Source: Lepiota brunneoincarnata
Lineage: Eukaryota; Basidiomycota; Agaricomycetes; Agaricales; Agaricaceae
Direction: 5' to 3'
Assembly: GCA_023014365.1 (NCBI GenBank)
Contig: JAEBUN010000023.1
Span: 62,001 to 126,000, forward strand
Length of the DNA: 64,000 bases
The position numbers were made by a program, and so were the translations under genes. The notes under the pieces are model-generated. The model saw only the letters and a list, made by a program, of their open reading frames with translations, did no database searches and was not told the origin of the DNA. Shown piece after piece: positions 24,051 through 36,709 of the stretch (the stretch's first letter is position 1; each line of letters begins with the position of its first letter).

Positions 24051-26395
24051 ATGAGGCTCTCTCCTGTGTTCTCGCTTCTTGCGGCCTGTCTACCTACCGC
24101 TCTTGCTGCCACCAAAACAGTCACTTTCAATGTTGTGAACGGCAAGGTAGCGCCAGATGGTTTCGAACGAGAGTAAGAACTTGTAATATTGGTCCAATTG
24201 TTCACTAAGCTAAATCACCCATCGCCGCATAGTGCTGTCCTCATCAACGGGCAATATCCTGCACCGGTCATTACTGCCAACAAAGGGGATCGTCTTGTCA
24301 TCCCCACGCATAATAGACTCTCCAGCAGCACTATGAGACGCAGTACTTCCATCGTCAGTTGATTCGCAGACTGCCTCGAGTAATACCTCACTGAAATGTA
24401 TTCCAGCATTGGCATGGATTTTTCCAAGCCAGGACTTCAGATATGGACGGGCCCTCCTTTGTCAATCAATGCCCGATCCCACCCAACACCACCTTCACCT
24501 ACGACTTCAGTACTGCGGGTCAAACTGGCAAGTGCGTACTAGTTGGCTCTCAGAAAATTCATCCGCCCTCATTGATTCATTTTAGCTACTGGTACCATTC
24601 TCACCTGTCGACCCAGTACTTGCGACGGTCTTCGCGGTGTCATTGTAATTTATGGTGCGTCAATCGATCCGTTCATTGGACATGTCGATGTAACATGCAT
24701 AAATTCGTAGACCCGAACGATCCGTTGAAGAGTCTCTATGATGTGGACAATGAGGACACAATCATCACATTGTCTGACTGGTATCATGTCCTTGCGCCCG
24801 CGGGCACTGACAGCTTCTTCTCAACTGGTATTGTCCCGTAAGCATATCAGCCAATGTTCCCGAGGGCAATCATAACTAATATTGCCTTTAGAGTCCAGGA
24901 CTCTGGCCTCATTAATGGCAAAGGCCGTTTCAATGGTGGTCCCCTTGGTGAGCTCCTCTCTCTTGTTTTCCTTCGGGGTAACTTTACTCAACGCAACATT
25001 AGTGCCATTTGCCGTCGTCAACGTCGAGGCGGGCAAGCGTTACAGATTCCGTATCTTTGCAATCTCTTGTCGCCCCTTCTTCACTTTCTCTATTGATAGT
25101 CATAACTTGACTTTCATCGAAGCTGACGGTATCGAACATGATCCCGTCACCGTCCAGAGCATTGATATCTACGCTGCTCAACGTGTGTCTGCGGTCCTGA
25201 ATGCTAATCAGCCCGTTGGAAACTACTGGATCAGAGCACCCCCAACTGGTGGCAACCCAGCTAATAACCCTAACTGTACGCTCACAGATTTTGTCGGCCT
25301 CTATTTGTTGGTACTATACTGATGCGGTGTTCATAGACAACCCCCAACTCACTCTCGCGATCTTGCGTTACAAGGGCGCCGCGGACGCTGAGCCTACAAC
25401 GGTTAGCGTCCCCGGCCATAAGCTTCTTGATCAAGAGATGCATGTGAGTAAAGATGACAAGGATATAGGAACAATTATCTAAGATACCTGTTCTATTAGC
25501 CCATCGCTCAGGAAGGTCCAGGAAAAGTAAGGTCTTCAATGGTGATGAGACCCTACATTGGCAGCTAACAGCTTATAGCTCGGCGATGGTCCCGCAGACG
25601 TGCACATTACTCTGAACATCGCCCAGCCTAACCCACCTTTCTTCGATATCAATGGGATTTCCTATATATCACCCACTGTGCCAGTCCTTCTCCAGATCCT
25701 GAGCGGTGCAAAGAAGCCTCAGGATCTCCTCCCATCCGAGCAAGTCTTTGTCGTTCCCAGGAACAAGCTTATCGAGGTAACGATTCCTGGTACCGGTGCC
25801 CATCCAGTTCCACTGTACGTCTCTGCCCCATCCTGCTCCCTCCCGCCGGCCAAGATTCCCCATACTCAATTTTTTTTATTCCTTTTTTTTTTTAAGTGCA
25901 CGGTCATACTTTCGACGTTGTCCTGCCATCCAATGACAATGTCTTCAACTTTAAGAAGTAAGTTTTTTTTTCTATGACCCCGGGAACTCGTTTACGAAAA
26001 CTGATATAAACTTTGCCAAGTCCACTCCGCCGTGATGTCTACCCAATTAATGGTGGCAACAGCACATTCCGATTCTGTGGGTCTCATCTCCTTCCGTGGC
26101 TCCGCGGCCTGATCTATAAAAACTAACCAATCCTCCCCCGCCCAGTCACCGACAACCCAGGAGCTTGGTTCTTGCACTGGTATGTTGTTTTTTCTTTCCT
26201 TCTCTCAAGACAAGTTACTGATAACCCATCAATTTCCCTCTCAGTCATATTGACTGGCACTTGGAAGCGGGTCTTGCTATCGTTTTCGCAGAAGCGCCCG
26301 AAGACAATGTTACTGGGCCCCAGTCACAGATTACGCCTCAGGACTGGAAGGATCTCTGTCCCATGTATAACAAGCTGGATCCCCAATTCCAGTGA
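24051..26395 (+). CDS. Laccase (multicopper oxidase), secreted
   Basis: ATG at 24051 opens a signal peptide ([19 protein letters not shown]). Copper-binding signatures appear in order: SIHWHGFFQ (L1), [11 protein letters not shown] (L2), HP(F)[10 protein letters not shown] (L3, exon junction at 25814) and [21 protein letters not shown] (L4, with the T1-copper Cys). Between them are [32 protein letters not shown] and GNYWIRAPP. The end is [14 protein letters not shown] at 26393-26395. About ten short GT-AG introns and about 520 residues fit basidiomycete laccases, which oxidise phenols and reduce O2 to water outside the cell. Two extra bases break the frame: a T at 24620-24621 (before [11 protein letters not shown]) and a G at 25807. 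Without that G the L3 motif and the following splice phase are both canonical. Confidence 0.92.
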
Positions 26396-29300
26396 ACGAA
26401 GGATGATGATGATGATGATTGTTGTTGTTCTTTCCGTTTGGACGGCTCTCCAATTTTGGGTTTCTGCTCGATTTTTTTCAGTACCGATATACGGTATACA
26501 TAAATACCACGATATAATAAACCAATTTTCTCTTGGTCTTTTAATAGCCCTGCAATAATAACCCTTGATGGGAAAAATAAGGGCTTAGGGAGGGGGGACA
26601 TCGCTCTGAAATTACGTTTCCTGCCCCGTTCTTTCACATATCTCGGTACTAGCTGACCCCCGTGCTGCCCATGCCTCTACTTCAGGCCCAAGCAGAGACA
26701 AGAAAAAAGTCTGACACGAACGTCATTTGTGATTACGCACTATGTGGCCCGGGGTCGGGGTTACTGGGCACGGGCCCTTCGAGCGCCCGCAGAGGTAACA
26801 AAAAGTTCACATTGATTCGAGACAGAAGTGAGAAGTAGGACAGAGAGAATCAAGGGTTAGAGCAAGATCAAGTTCGCCCAAGTAAAAAATTATGCGTTAG
26901 ACACATGTCATGAAGCTTCACTGATCACCCCCATATCTACTGATCGTCGCCGTCAAAGTGTCCCTCCTGAGGAAAAAAAAGCACTAGACACACTATACAC
27001 ACGGGGTTCGTCGTGGATCGAAATGAGAGGGAATCTAGGGACGTGATAACCAAAGTGAGACTACTCAAGTCCGTCCTATCCGCGATTAGAACATATTAGT
27101 GTGAGGGGGGTGCTGTGATGATTTTCCAGGTTTCGGCGACTCGTGAGTCCCTGTCCCCTACGGAGGGAAAAAAATCCAGTCATCCCTGACCCCCTTCTTA
27201 CCATCACTGCCTCGGTTGAAAAACTCCCATCTTTCGCCCCTGTCGAGAACTTTGCGAAGCAGAGAATCATATTCTTACTCGTCTCTGGGGAAAGAAACCC
27301 TCGAATTGTTCAAGCGCAGAGCCCATTGAAATAAGTCAAGCGTCCACCCCCCCCACCCCACCCCCGCTCTTTCGAGCCCTCCTCCGCCTCTTGATTGTCG
27401 GCGGCGTCTGTTCGGGGACGTGGAAGATTATGAACGGACTTTGGCAGGTGGCGGAACTGAGAAGAGAATGCTGTCCTGTCTCTCTATCCACCTATCCACC
27501 TATCACAGAGATCGATCAATCTCTGAACACTCTTAGGTTATCCCTGTCATCTCGATGGAACCCTCGGTACGCAGTATTTAGTCGTTCAAGGTAAGCGCAG
27601 TTGTGTCTATGGTAATATCAAGTCCAGGGCCATGTCCTAACAGATCACACACACACACACCCTTGACACTTCCCTACTAGCTGCTTCCCATACGGGTCCT
27701 TTGACCATCCGGACATCAGTAGGGTCGCAACCCCCCCCCAATAGTTTTTATGTAACGCCGGCGGGAAATGTGGCAACAAGCATCTAAGCTGGTTATAACG
27801 AGATGATGATCAAAAGCAATAGGAAAGCGTTCAAAGTGACGATCTGTAGTGAGGTCGTTGCTTCTCTCTCCTTCTTTGAGTAAGCGGTTTGCCCGGTGAA
27901 ACCTTGTCCGTGGAGAACCAGAACGGGGGGGGGGGGGTCACTGAGACCATAGGGATGCTGCACCCCGCCCCTTTGTTCACTACAGCCTGGCTCTTGGGCA
28001 CTCCATTTGAATAACTGCTGGTTAAATTATCAATTTTGTCGCTGCGTAGACTCGAGGCGGATGCTTTTAATGCGAAAGACATTTTCCCTTCCTGAAGATT
28101 GCCCGTGCCTGCGGGATCAACGGTTCAACGTTCAACCATAGGTTAGTGTTTGATAAACTACTTGTTCAATCTCACTAACACTCGACCCTAATACAATGTG
28201 CTGGTCTACCAAAACTAGGTTGGATGTATGATGTATGTCAGCGCCGAGTCGGAATCCTCTGGGAAGTGGGAAGAACGTCTTACCCCTTAATGTCATGCTA
28301 CTCAATAGCTCCAGAAGACAATGACGACCAAGCCCACTTTCTCATCATTATGAAAAGGGGGGGGGATCTGCAATCAAATTCCACTTAGTCGTTTATTCGG
28401 GTAAAATTTACGGGGGTTGTATGTCATATTGTGTATCTAGATTCATGGATATTTTTGCTCTGGGGATATCTTCTTCCCCTGGTTCGAGGGTGGCTGTAAC
28501 TAGGTATTTGCAGCATCATTCCAACCTGTGCCATTTTGGAACACGAATCAAGGCCCCCCCTAAAACCTGCCTAACCATGACCTCATGACAGTCGCACATA
28601 ATCTGCAAAAGGGCTCGAGTGTCTGGGAACTCAAGCCCTTATTCAGACTTCTTTGATAGTTCAAATGGAAGAACAAACTTTTCGTCAGATATGTCATACT
28701 GAGGAAAATGACGCTATATTGCACACACACACACACACAGACTAGAATGACGTTGACGGCGGCTGTACTGTACTGTACTGTAACATACTCGAGGTCCCGA
28801 ACCATCCTCAAACTTGATCAATGACGAAACGGTTTGCACAAGCCCTGCAGATCCTGATTTATCTGAGGGGGAAAGTAATGGAAGAGAGAGAGGTTCGACG
28901 GGGGTAACAAGAAAGGGATGGTGATCATGATTGACATCCCCCCCTCAGGTTTGGCGGGCAACTCGGAATTCTGGTGTGCGTTCTATGACGAAGCGATTCT
29001 TACTTATGTAAGCAAATGCAGAGGACCCTCCTCCCTCCGTCGCCGTCGGTATGCTACACCCTTGCAAATAATTGACATCATTCACTTGGATCTGGTCTGT
29101 GATAACGCTACAGGGGTAATTGTAGACTAACACACGTATTTCATTGAACTTTGGCCAAGCAAAGTGCGGCAAATTAATAAGCCGCCCTTCCCTGCCTGGA
29201 GCACAAGCGAAAGCAAAGATTATGTAAAACAAGCAATGGAAAAAAAAAAGAGAAACTATAAACACAGCAAGACAGCAAGACACAAAGCACCGGCGATGGA

Positions 29301-29655
29301 GGCATCTAACTCAAAAGTAAAAAGTAAAAAGTAAAAAAATATAAAATCGTAACAAATACATGACTTGGTCGTAACAAATGACATGAACCAATCAAGGTCG
29401 TAAAAGAGTCATGAAGAAGTAAGTGACATTCAATGCCAGGCGATGTTTGGGGAGTCAACGAAGCCGTGCCTTGCTGATTATGTGAAGCTGACAATGATCA
29501 GAGTAGGGAGAGAGAGAGACCATATGTGAGGATGAGGATGACTGAGATGGGGGGCATAACATAGCGGCGCTTCCAGAGCGTCCATTCCAAGAAAAGCATA
29601 GTGATGTTGAATGATCATAAGATCGACTTAGTACTTTGGTAGACCGTATCTTGGC
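26396..29655. other. Intergenic, about 3.3 kb, simple repeats only
   Basis: No exon chain is supported on either strand. It holds microsatellites: (ATG)n near 26402-26419 just after the laccase stop, (CA)n at about 27645-27660 and 28722-28740, (TGTAC)n at about 28764-28783, a G-run near 27926, and AAAAGT repeats near 29316-29337. It serves as 3' flank to both the laccase and the giant gene. Confidence 0.45.
28722..28783. repeat. Microsatellites (CA)n and (TGTAC)n
   Basis: A (CA) run of about nine units at 28722-28740 is followed 25 bases later by about four TGTAC units at 28764-28783. Both lie in noncoding DNA. Confidence 0.8.
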
Positions 29656-32600
29656 TTAGACTCGAATTGGTCGCGGCGCCTTCCTGACGGTAGATGCAGG
29701 AGTAGGTCGCCCCTTGGGCCTAGGCCGACTAATTCTCAGCGTATCCCCAGGTCTAGAAAAGGGAACAATCGGTGAGAGGGAGGTACAATTTAGGGTAGAT
29801 CAATGCAACTCACGTCATGATGCTCCCCATTCCAACCACGTTCTCTTTCTTATCCGTCGACTATAGTACTTGCTCCGCTACTCAGCTTCCCCCAACGATG
29901 ATATTACCATTATCAGATCCAGTAGATCCTTTGGCGCCTGTACTCCTCTTTGTCCAACCCAAAGCAGTCCTACGAGCATTCGAACCAACTCGGGGCCTAG
30001 CAGCCCTATTCGCATTATCTCTCTTCTCCGATTTATTCACATCAGAATCATCGGGTTTGACACTAAGCACGAATGGTGACAGAGGCTTGATGGAAGCTAA
30101 GGTTGGCGCAGCAGCAGCAGCAGCAGGAATATTAGTAATCTTATTTTGCAGCACCTGTTGGAGCATGGGCGTCGCAAATGACCGAGGTGGAGCGGGATTG
30201 TGCAGGACGGGCGTCGAGCGAGTAGCTTCAGGAGAAATAGCAACCTTAACCGGCCGACTGTGGGGATAAGGCGAGGGGCGGGAGTCCTTACGCGAACGCA
30301 TGCGCCGAAGCTCCGAGGGAAGTGGGCCATAATTTTGGACCGAGTGTGTCAGGAGTGCTTGCATGCCTTCAGGATGACGAGGGGGTTGGAAAGCTGTGTT
30401 TGGCAAAATATGAGTACACAGAAAATATATATTGACAACACTCACATTTGGACAGCGAAGACGGAGAAGGGCGTATCTGACCAGACTCGCTTACTTTCCG
30501 TAACCGTCGTTTGTGCCTCATCCCTCAAGGCATAATACTTCCTTAATGCAACAATCCCTCGTTCATCATCCCACGTCGACAGAGACTCTTCAGGGTTAGA
30601 GTACATTGAAGCCGAGTCACCATCAACAATGAACACCGGTTGACACTGGGTAGGACTATTCGTTTTCTCTGTAGCGACGGAATGTGCAGGCGAAGTCGGA
30701 GCACTTGACAAGTTCCTCTTCAATAGTCTCGTAAACGGAGTCAGACCGAGAAGTGCGGACTTGGGAGTAACGACGTCGATGGCCATGACCGCGGGCGCGA
30801 GCTCGAGCGTGCTGGAGGGTAGACATCGGGTGGGTCGCATTCGAAAGCATAACGTTGATTTCCGAGAGGTCGATACTGGACATGGAGCTCCCAGATACCG
30901 AAGCACCATCAGATCCCGAAAGAGGAGGAGTATCACCACCAGAGCTTGAAGTGCAGGTACTGGAGCGAGAGCGAGCTCCAGGGGCAGGGCGAATAAAGAC
31001 AGGAGCAGAGTGGACTGTAAACAAGTCAGAGGTGCTCAAGGTACAATTACTATCCCAATACTTACAGGCGAAAGACAAGTCCTTCACCATGTCCAACAAG
31101 ACAACTATCTTCAAGACTTTGCCTCTCTAGCAACCCGTGTTGTGCCTTGATCATGCGCTCGGTACCAAACTGGAAGGAGGAAGCAATGGAAGGCTTCTCG
31201 ACGATCCTGGCCTTGTTCGGAGACTCGTATTGATCGGCATGCTCTTTAGTACCTTGGAACATGGCATGTTTGCGCTTCTCGACACGTGCACAGGGGGAAT
31301 GCTTCTATGATTGAACCAATCGAACAACGACGAACGTGTCCCTCCACCAAGCATCTGAAGATCCTCGCGAATTAGAGTGGTGACATACACATACAGCGCG
31401 AGGAAATCTTACACTAATCATAGGTATCATCCTCCTGAGCAGGACTGTGGATACTGCTCGCGCTAATGATTGACAAGGGCCGGAACTGGTGAGGGGGCAG
31501 CAAGCCAGGGACGAATGCGGGAGTCGTCATCATACCCAAAGACAGAATCATCCGAGATGATCGAAGTACGGTGACCGGTCTTGTCGAAAATGGAATCAGG
31601 ATGCATCGATAAAAGATCTCCTGTCATCATCAATAATCGAGTCGTAGGTAGGCAGCTGGGAATTCTGTGCGGAGAATGAGACTGAAGCTGAGGCACTTTC
31701 AGGGGGCGAGGCAGAAATCGAAGGAAGGGGCATTGCCTGATCTGCCATGTCAAACATCTTATCTCCGAGTCCGGGTCGTCCAAGTCGCATAGCCGAATAG
31801 TCACTCAGAATCGAGTCATTGGAGTTGTTAGAGCGATGTCCCGTCCTCCAGGCAGATCGGGAGCCAGTACTAGCACTCGAGTCGTTGCGGCGATGAGCCC
31901 CGAAACTACGGTTGTATAAGCTAATCGGCGGGGCTTGAGAAGAGACCGACATGTTGGATTCGTGACGACGGTGGCCTGCGCGAGGGTGGGGGGCACGGAA
32001 GTAGAAGCTAGAAGCGTCGCTGTCAACCCTGCGTCTCCTGGAAGCATGATTGAGGAAGGAGAACGTGTCATCGATAGAGAATGACATGGTAGAAAGATCT
32101 TCGGATGATGGACGCTCTTGCAAACTGGGCAAGCCAAAGTCGAAGGGGTCGGGGATACCTGGGTTAATGACATGGCCGTACGAGGAAACAGATGCAATGC
32201 TGAAAACAGAGTCATGGGTATAGTGGTTACCCCGAGAATTACTAGAAACAGGTGGAGGATAGAACGAAGGCCGGTTGGGATTGAACTCAAATCCACGGCG
32301 GACCTCCTCGAAAGAGTCGAACCCTGTGAAGCTCGTGATGGATGAAGCTCGGGAGTGCCTGTGGAGGGACTTCCGGGCCTTATCGCTAGCATTGGAAATG
32401 ACCCTCGTGCGAGCCTGGGGGGCAGGCACATTGGTTACTTGAGCGAGGATGGAATTGAGAAGCGAGTCATCTTCGAGCAATGAAGAAGAGGAAAGCGAGC
32501 GAGTGTGGGAGACGGGAGGGATGATATCAGATAAAGTGAGAGGTTTCTCCGCTTGCTTGATTTGCTCAGTCTCCGAACGAGGTAATCCACCGAACCTGAA

Positions 32601-35600
32601 GGACTTATTGAGCTCCCCATCGGACAGATGCGACCTGCTAGACGAGAATGATGCATTCAGAGCGTCCGGCGGGTCAGCACTGACGATGATGTGACCTGGT
32701 CCATCGGCTGAGTCATCCTCCACACTCGAGCCAAACATGTTGGTTGGCTCATTGACGTCCGCGATCCTAGAAGCACTCTCCAGGTTGAAATGAGATGCAG
32801 AATCCTTTTCCACGCTCTCTTCTTCGCATTTCGTCGACTGCGTATTGAAGAGTGTTGGCTCCTTGACGTCCACCAACCGCGACATCTCGTAAATATCGAA
32901 TGCCTCGGCTTCCTCTTCCCCACTCTCCACCACTTCGCCCTGCCTTTCTGCCTGCCCCTTCTCTGGGACGACCAACTTCTCCTCTGACTCCTTGCCCGAA
33001 GCCAGCTTTGAAAAATCCAGCGATACCTTGCTTGACAACCCACTGATATCCATATCTTGCTGGAAGGCGCGGAACTGGAGGAGCTTCCACCCTCAATAAT
33101 CCACCGAAATCGCACCTCAAGTCCACCTTTGCCTGGTGTTCTAAAGGCACTTTCAAGTTGCTCAACAAAGCTTCTGCGATCCGAAGCTCCAGATTCATTC
33201 AGCCTTTGCAGTTCGCCCGTAAAGTCAAACGACTTCTTGGTATCCGCATCGGCATCCCACTCAACATCTGCATGCTCCCCGTCGTCGATATCCTCCTGAT
33301 CACCACCAGCGCCAGTTAAGGAAAACACAGGGGCTGAAATAACCTCAGGTGGTAGCATGAGCGAAGCTTCGAGAAGAGGAAGGGGAGAACGCGGGTACTC
33401 AACCGAGTCCTCTTCACTTCGAGCATGGCTCTTGTTGAAATCGAAGGTATCGTCTTCCTCGCCCCGGTCCGAGTTTGCCTTGAGGATGAACTGCAACTCG
33501 TCAGGGATGTCCGAATCCGGGTCGGAAGCGTCAAGCTCAGGAACGGCATAAGCACGATACATCCGAACCCCCTAGAGTGCCAGGCATGCGTCCCCTCTGC
33601 TTCTGAGCAGGGACGGGCAAGAGAGCAGCACCGTTGGCCAACGAAGCAACATTGTTCGAGCTCGAGCCGGAACCTGACCGTGAAGACGAGAAGCTCAGGT
33701 CACCGATGGACACGTCGGCCGGAACAGGAAGCAGCGAGCACCGCTTTCTCAAGAAGGCACTGGCCCTTCGACCAAGGGACGCAGGTGGAGAGATAGATCC
33801 CTTCGTCGCATCTGTGTTGGAAACATCTTTCTTTGGAGCGAAAAATGTAGAAGCGGTAGATTTGAGCGTCGCCATACCATCCCAGGAATCGGGAACCTTA
33901 TCGTACGAGCCTTGGGAGGTTTGAGAGGCTGGAACATAGGTGCTGGTTCCGGTTCGGGGCCGGGTGTCATGGTACGTTTGTGTCCCTTCTTCCAGGTACC
34001 AGTGCCTGATGGTGTATCCTTCGGCGCCGCGTTCTCTTTCTCCATCTCCTTCGTAGCCTTGGATTCCCCGGACGGCGAAACCTGCTGCAAAAGGACAGGC
34101 CAGGGAGTGATCTGTTGCCCAATGCCAGCGTCACTCGGCTTCTTCTGAACCAGCCCACCTTTCGAAGGGCTGTTCAAAAACACCGGGGTTGTGAGCGTCC
34201 TTGTTGCGCTACCCCTTGATTGGGCATACGGCCGAAGTGAAGTAATGGATGCAACGCTCCTGCGCAGACTGAGACCCCTATTCGCAGGACTATGATTGGT
34301 GTTTGGCGGGCTCTTGTTCTTAAGAGGGCTGTCATGGCCGAGCATCTGAAGGGCCTTCTTGGAAGAGCTACCATTGGGGTCAATTTCCAAACGCGCCAAG
34401 TCAAGGATATCGGCAGGAAGGGGAGAGGGCCGAAGTGGGGTTAAGTCTGGGGTAGCAGGGGTCGCCTCGAGGTCCAAATTGTTGATCAGCTGCGCCAGGT
34501 CATTTGTCGCCGCATCGAGGATAGAAAGAACACCTAAGTAACTTGCTCAGCAACACATATGCGAAAAGGCATCGAGCAGATACATACCTTCCTCGTCTTC
34601 ATACATGGGGCGAGGGCGTGACCTACCGAGCAGCTGCTCTGACATAGGCCTCGTGCGTTGCCTCTTCACCGGCGTTGCCTGCGTTTCCTCCACACTTTCC
34701 ACCTCCATCCTTTCCCCTTCCCTCAAAATTCCTCCATAAACCAACGAGTCGTGGATTTCTTCGGTATCATCCATAGTGCCATGTCCATCTGCGGTGGCTT
34801 CCTCGATGGTTACAATTGGGAAGGCGGTACTGTATCGCCGCTGCATCTCCTCCTCCTGCTCCTCCTCCAAACCACCGTGGCCTTGGCTCGAAGCGACCTC
34901 GGGGAACACCTGAGTGATCGAAATCCTCCTCCTTCCTTCAAGTGATCTCTTACTTTCTTTCTCCCCCTTCGCTTTCTCCTTCTTTTTCTTCTTCTCCTTC
35001 TTCTCCTTCTGAATTTCGCGCTTGCCACTCTGCAACCCCTCCTCGTCCCACTTGATGCTACCACGGCTCTCGCGGGTGCAAGCGGATGTACCTGAGCTCG
35101 AAGCGGTCGATAAGGGCCTCAAAGATGAAGCGGTACTAATAGTAGACCCCATACGCTCCTTCGCCCTTGTCCCCACACCCTCCACAGATAATCGACCAGG
35201 TTGGAGAAGAAGCGAGGATGCAACAGAACCATTGCGAGCGGTTGGCAGGCGCATTGAGGACGGAAACCCAAGGCCGATACCAAGAATCGAGTGCTTCTTC
35301 TTCCCTAGAGTCTGCTTGTTAAGCGGCTCGGGACTCGCTGTGAGGGCACCCGCTTCGAAGCTCGATGTCGAAAGCCGGACTGTACCCCCGTCTTCTTTCT
35401 CTTTCTTGGTTTTCTTGACCTTCTTCTCCCCGGCCGTGTCGCGATCTTGGTTCTCCTTGCGTTCCTTCTTCTCCTTCTTCTCCTTCTTCTCTTTCTTCTC
35501 TTTCCTCTCCTTCTTCTCCTTCTTTTCCTTGACGGTCCCATCCTTGCCTCCAATCTCGCTGGCGCCGGTCATTTGCGCCCAGCTCCCCATCCTAGCCAGA

Positions 35601-36709
35601 GATTTAACAGACCGGATAGCGCGAAGGGCAATAGAACCTTGGTCCTTGGCAGTAACACCCGGAGGAGCAAGGAAACCGTTAAGTGTGGGAGCGGGCGTGC
35701 CTGCACGCGAAGGAGCCGGTGCAGGGCTGCCCGCCCGACAGGCCTCTTTGAGGGACTCTGGAGTGAATGAACGCTGGGACTGCATTGATGGACGGGATAA
35801 AACGACATGTGGAGGATCAGAGGCGGCAGAGGGCGCGATATTGGCCTGATTCATGCTTCTGGGCATATTGAGAAGCACACCAGTATCGAGCGAGTTTGAA
35901 CGTGCACGCCCTTCCTGGATGGGATTGAGCGGTTCAGGAGCTAGGTGATGGTTCCAATCAGAATCGGAAACGCGATAATTTGCATATCAGACTTACACTT
36001 TAAACGAAGTGGAGCATGGGGGGCTAGAGATGCTCAGGTCAGGTTTGTATGATATGCAGTGATAAAATCACCTACACTTGGTGCGCTTTGGATTTTCTTT
36101 GCCTTCCTTTCCTTTATCCTTCTCTTTCGAGTCCTTTCTTCCTCTCCCAATGCTCCACCACTTCTTCTCTTCGTCTTTGACCTTGAGCATGGCGCTAGAA
36201 ATGGGAGCATTCCTGGCTACGTTGGGAATGTTGGTCACTTCTTCAAGAGTACCCCAACTCATCCCATTTAAAGCTGCGCGAGACTTTTTCTTCTTGACCA
36301 CAACAATATCACCCAGTTCGGAATCAATTGTCGGATCAACGTAAATCTCGAAGCCACCCCGAGAAGATGATGTACCAGCACCGACGCGACGCATCACATC
36401 AGAGAGGTCTTTTCCTCGGTCTTTCTCCTTGTCCTTTGGGCCAACGCCAAGGAGTCCAAGCTTGGATTTCTTCGGAACCAGACGTTTGCGTGGTTGAGCG
36501 TCTGGCTTGGGAGCAAGAGCAGGTGGGTTTACAGATGCCCAAGAACTCTCGAAGGAGTTAGAGAGGGAGGTGCTGGGATCCGAGGACATGCCAGTGGCAG
36601 AAGGGGTGGCGGAGATGAGGCGGATTGAAGGGACTTGTTGAATAGCTGGGTGGGGATCGTGTAGAGCAGCATTTGAGGGTTTTGATAGTAGAGGCAATGT
36701 ATTTCGCAT
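29656..36709 (-). CDS. Giant serine-rich, low-complexity protein conserved in mushroom-forming fungi, function unknown
   Basis: ATG at 36709, TAA at 29658-29656, about 1,900-2,000 residues. Exons chain well at 36709-36079, 35940-34594 (SPEPLNPIQEG ... MYEDEEG), then GVLSILDAATNDLAQLINNLDLEATP onward. Later blocks include DSWDGMATLKSTASTFFAPKK, ELDASDPDSDIPDELQFIL, SFVEQLESAFRTPAKVDLR, FGYDDDSRIRPW, VEKRKHAMFQGTKE, SIASSFQFGTERMIKAQHGLLERQSLEDSCL, SVYETIEEEL, DDERGIVALRKYYALRDEAQTTVTESKRVW and PLPSELRRMRS. Features are long Ser tracts, a Lys/Glu-rich tract near residues 320-370, and an Ala run. I recall the same block order in many Agaricomycetes, always without assigned function. It is probably a disordered cytoplasmic or nuclear scaffold (inference). 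At least five one-base breaks occur (near 33569, 33148, 33060, 31592 and 31480). Confidence 0.75.

Noticed and set aside
25669..25869. Apparent laccase with a missing type-2 copper ligand (HPVPLHGH)
   Set aside because: Explained by one extra base that also disturbs the splice phase; see the finding at 25795-25910.
26402..26419. ATG trinucleotide repeat as an extra laccase C-terminal tail
   Set aside because: It lies after the in-frame TGA at 26393-26395, and the protein ends at the usual place for laccases.
31805..32431. 208-codon minus-strand frame
   Set aside because: A second frame inside the same exon of the giant gene; the other frame (485 codons) carries the Ser-rich protein pattern.
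35022..35849. 275-codon open frame on the plus strand
   Set aside because: It is the antisense of the low-complexity Lys/Glu and Ser-rich exon of the giant gene; biased codons keep the opposite frame open. It has Phe/Leu/Ser runs and no motif.
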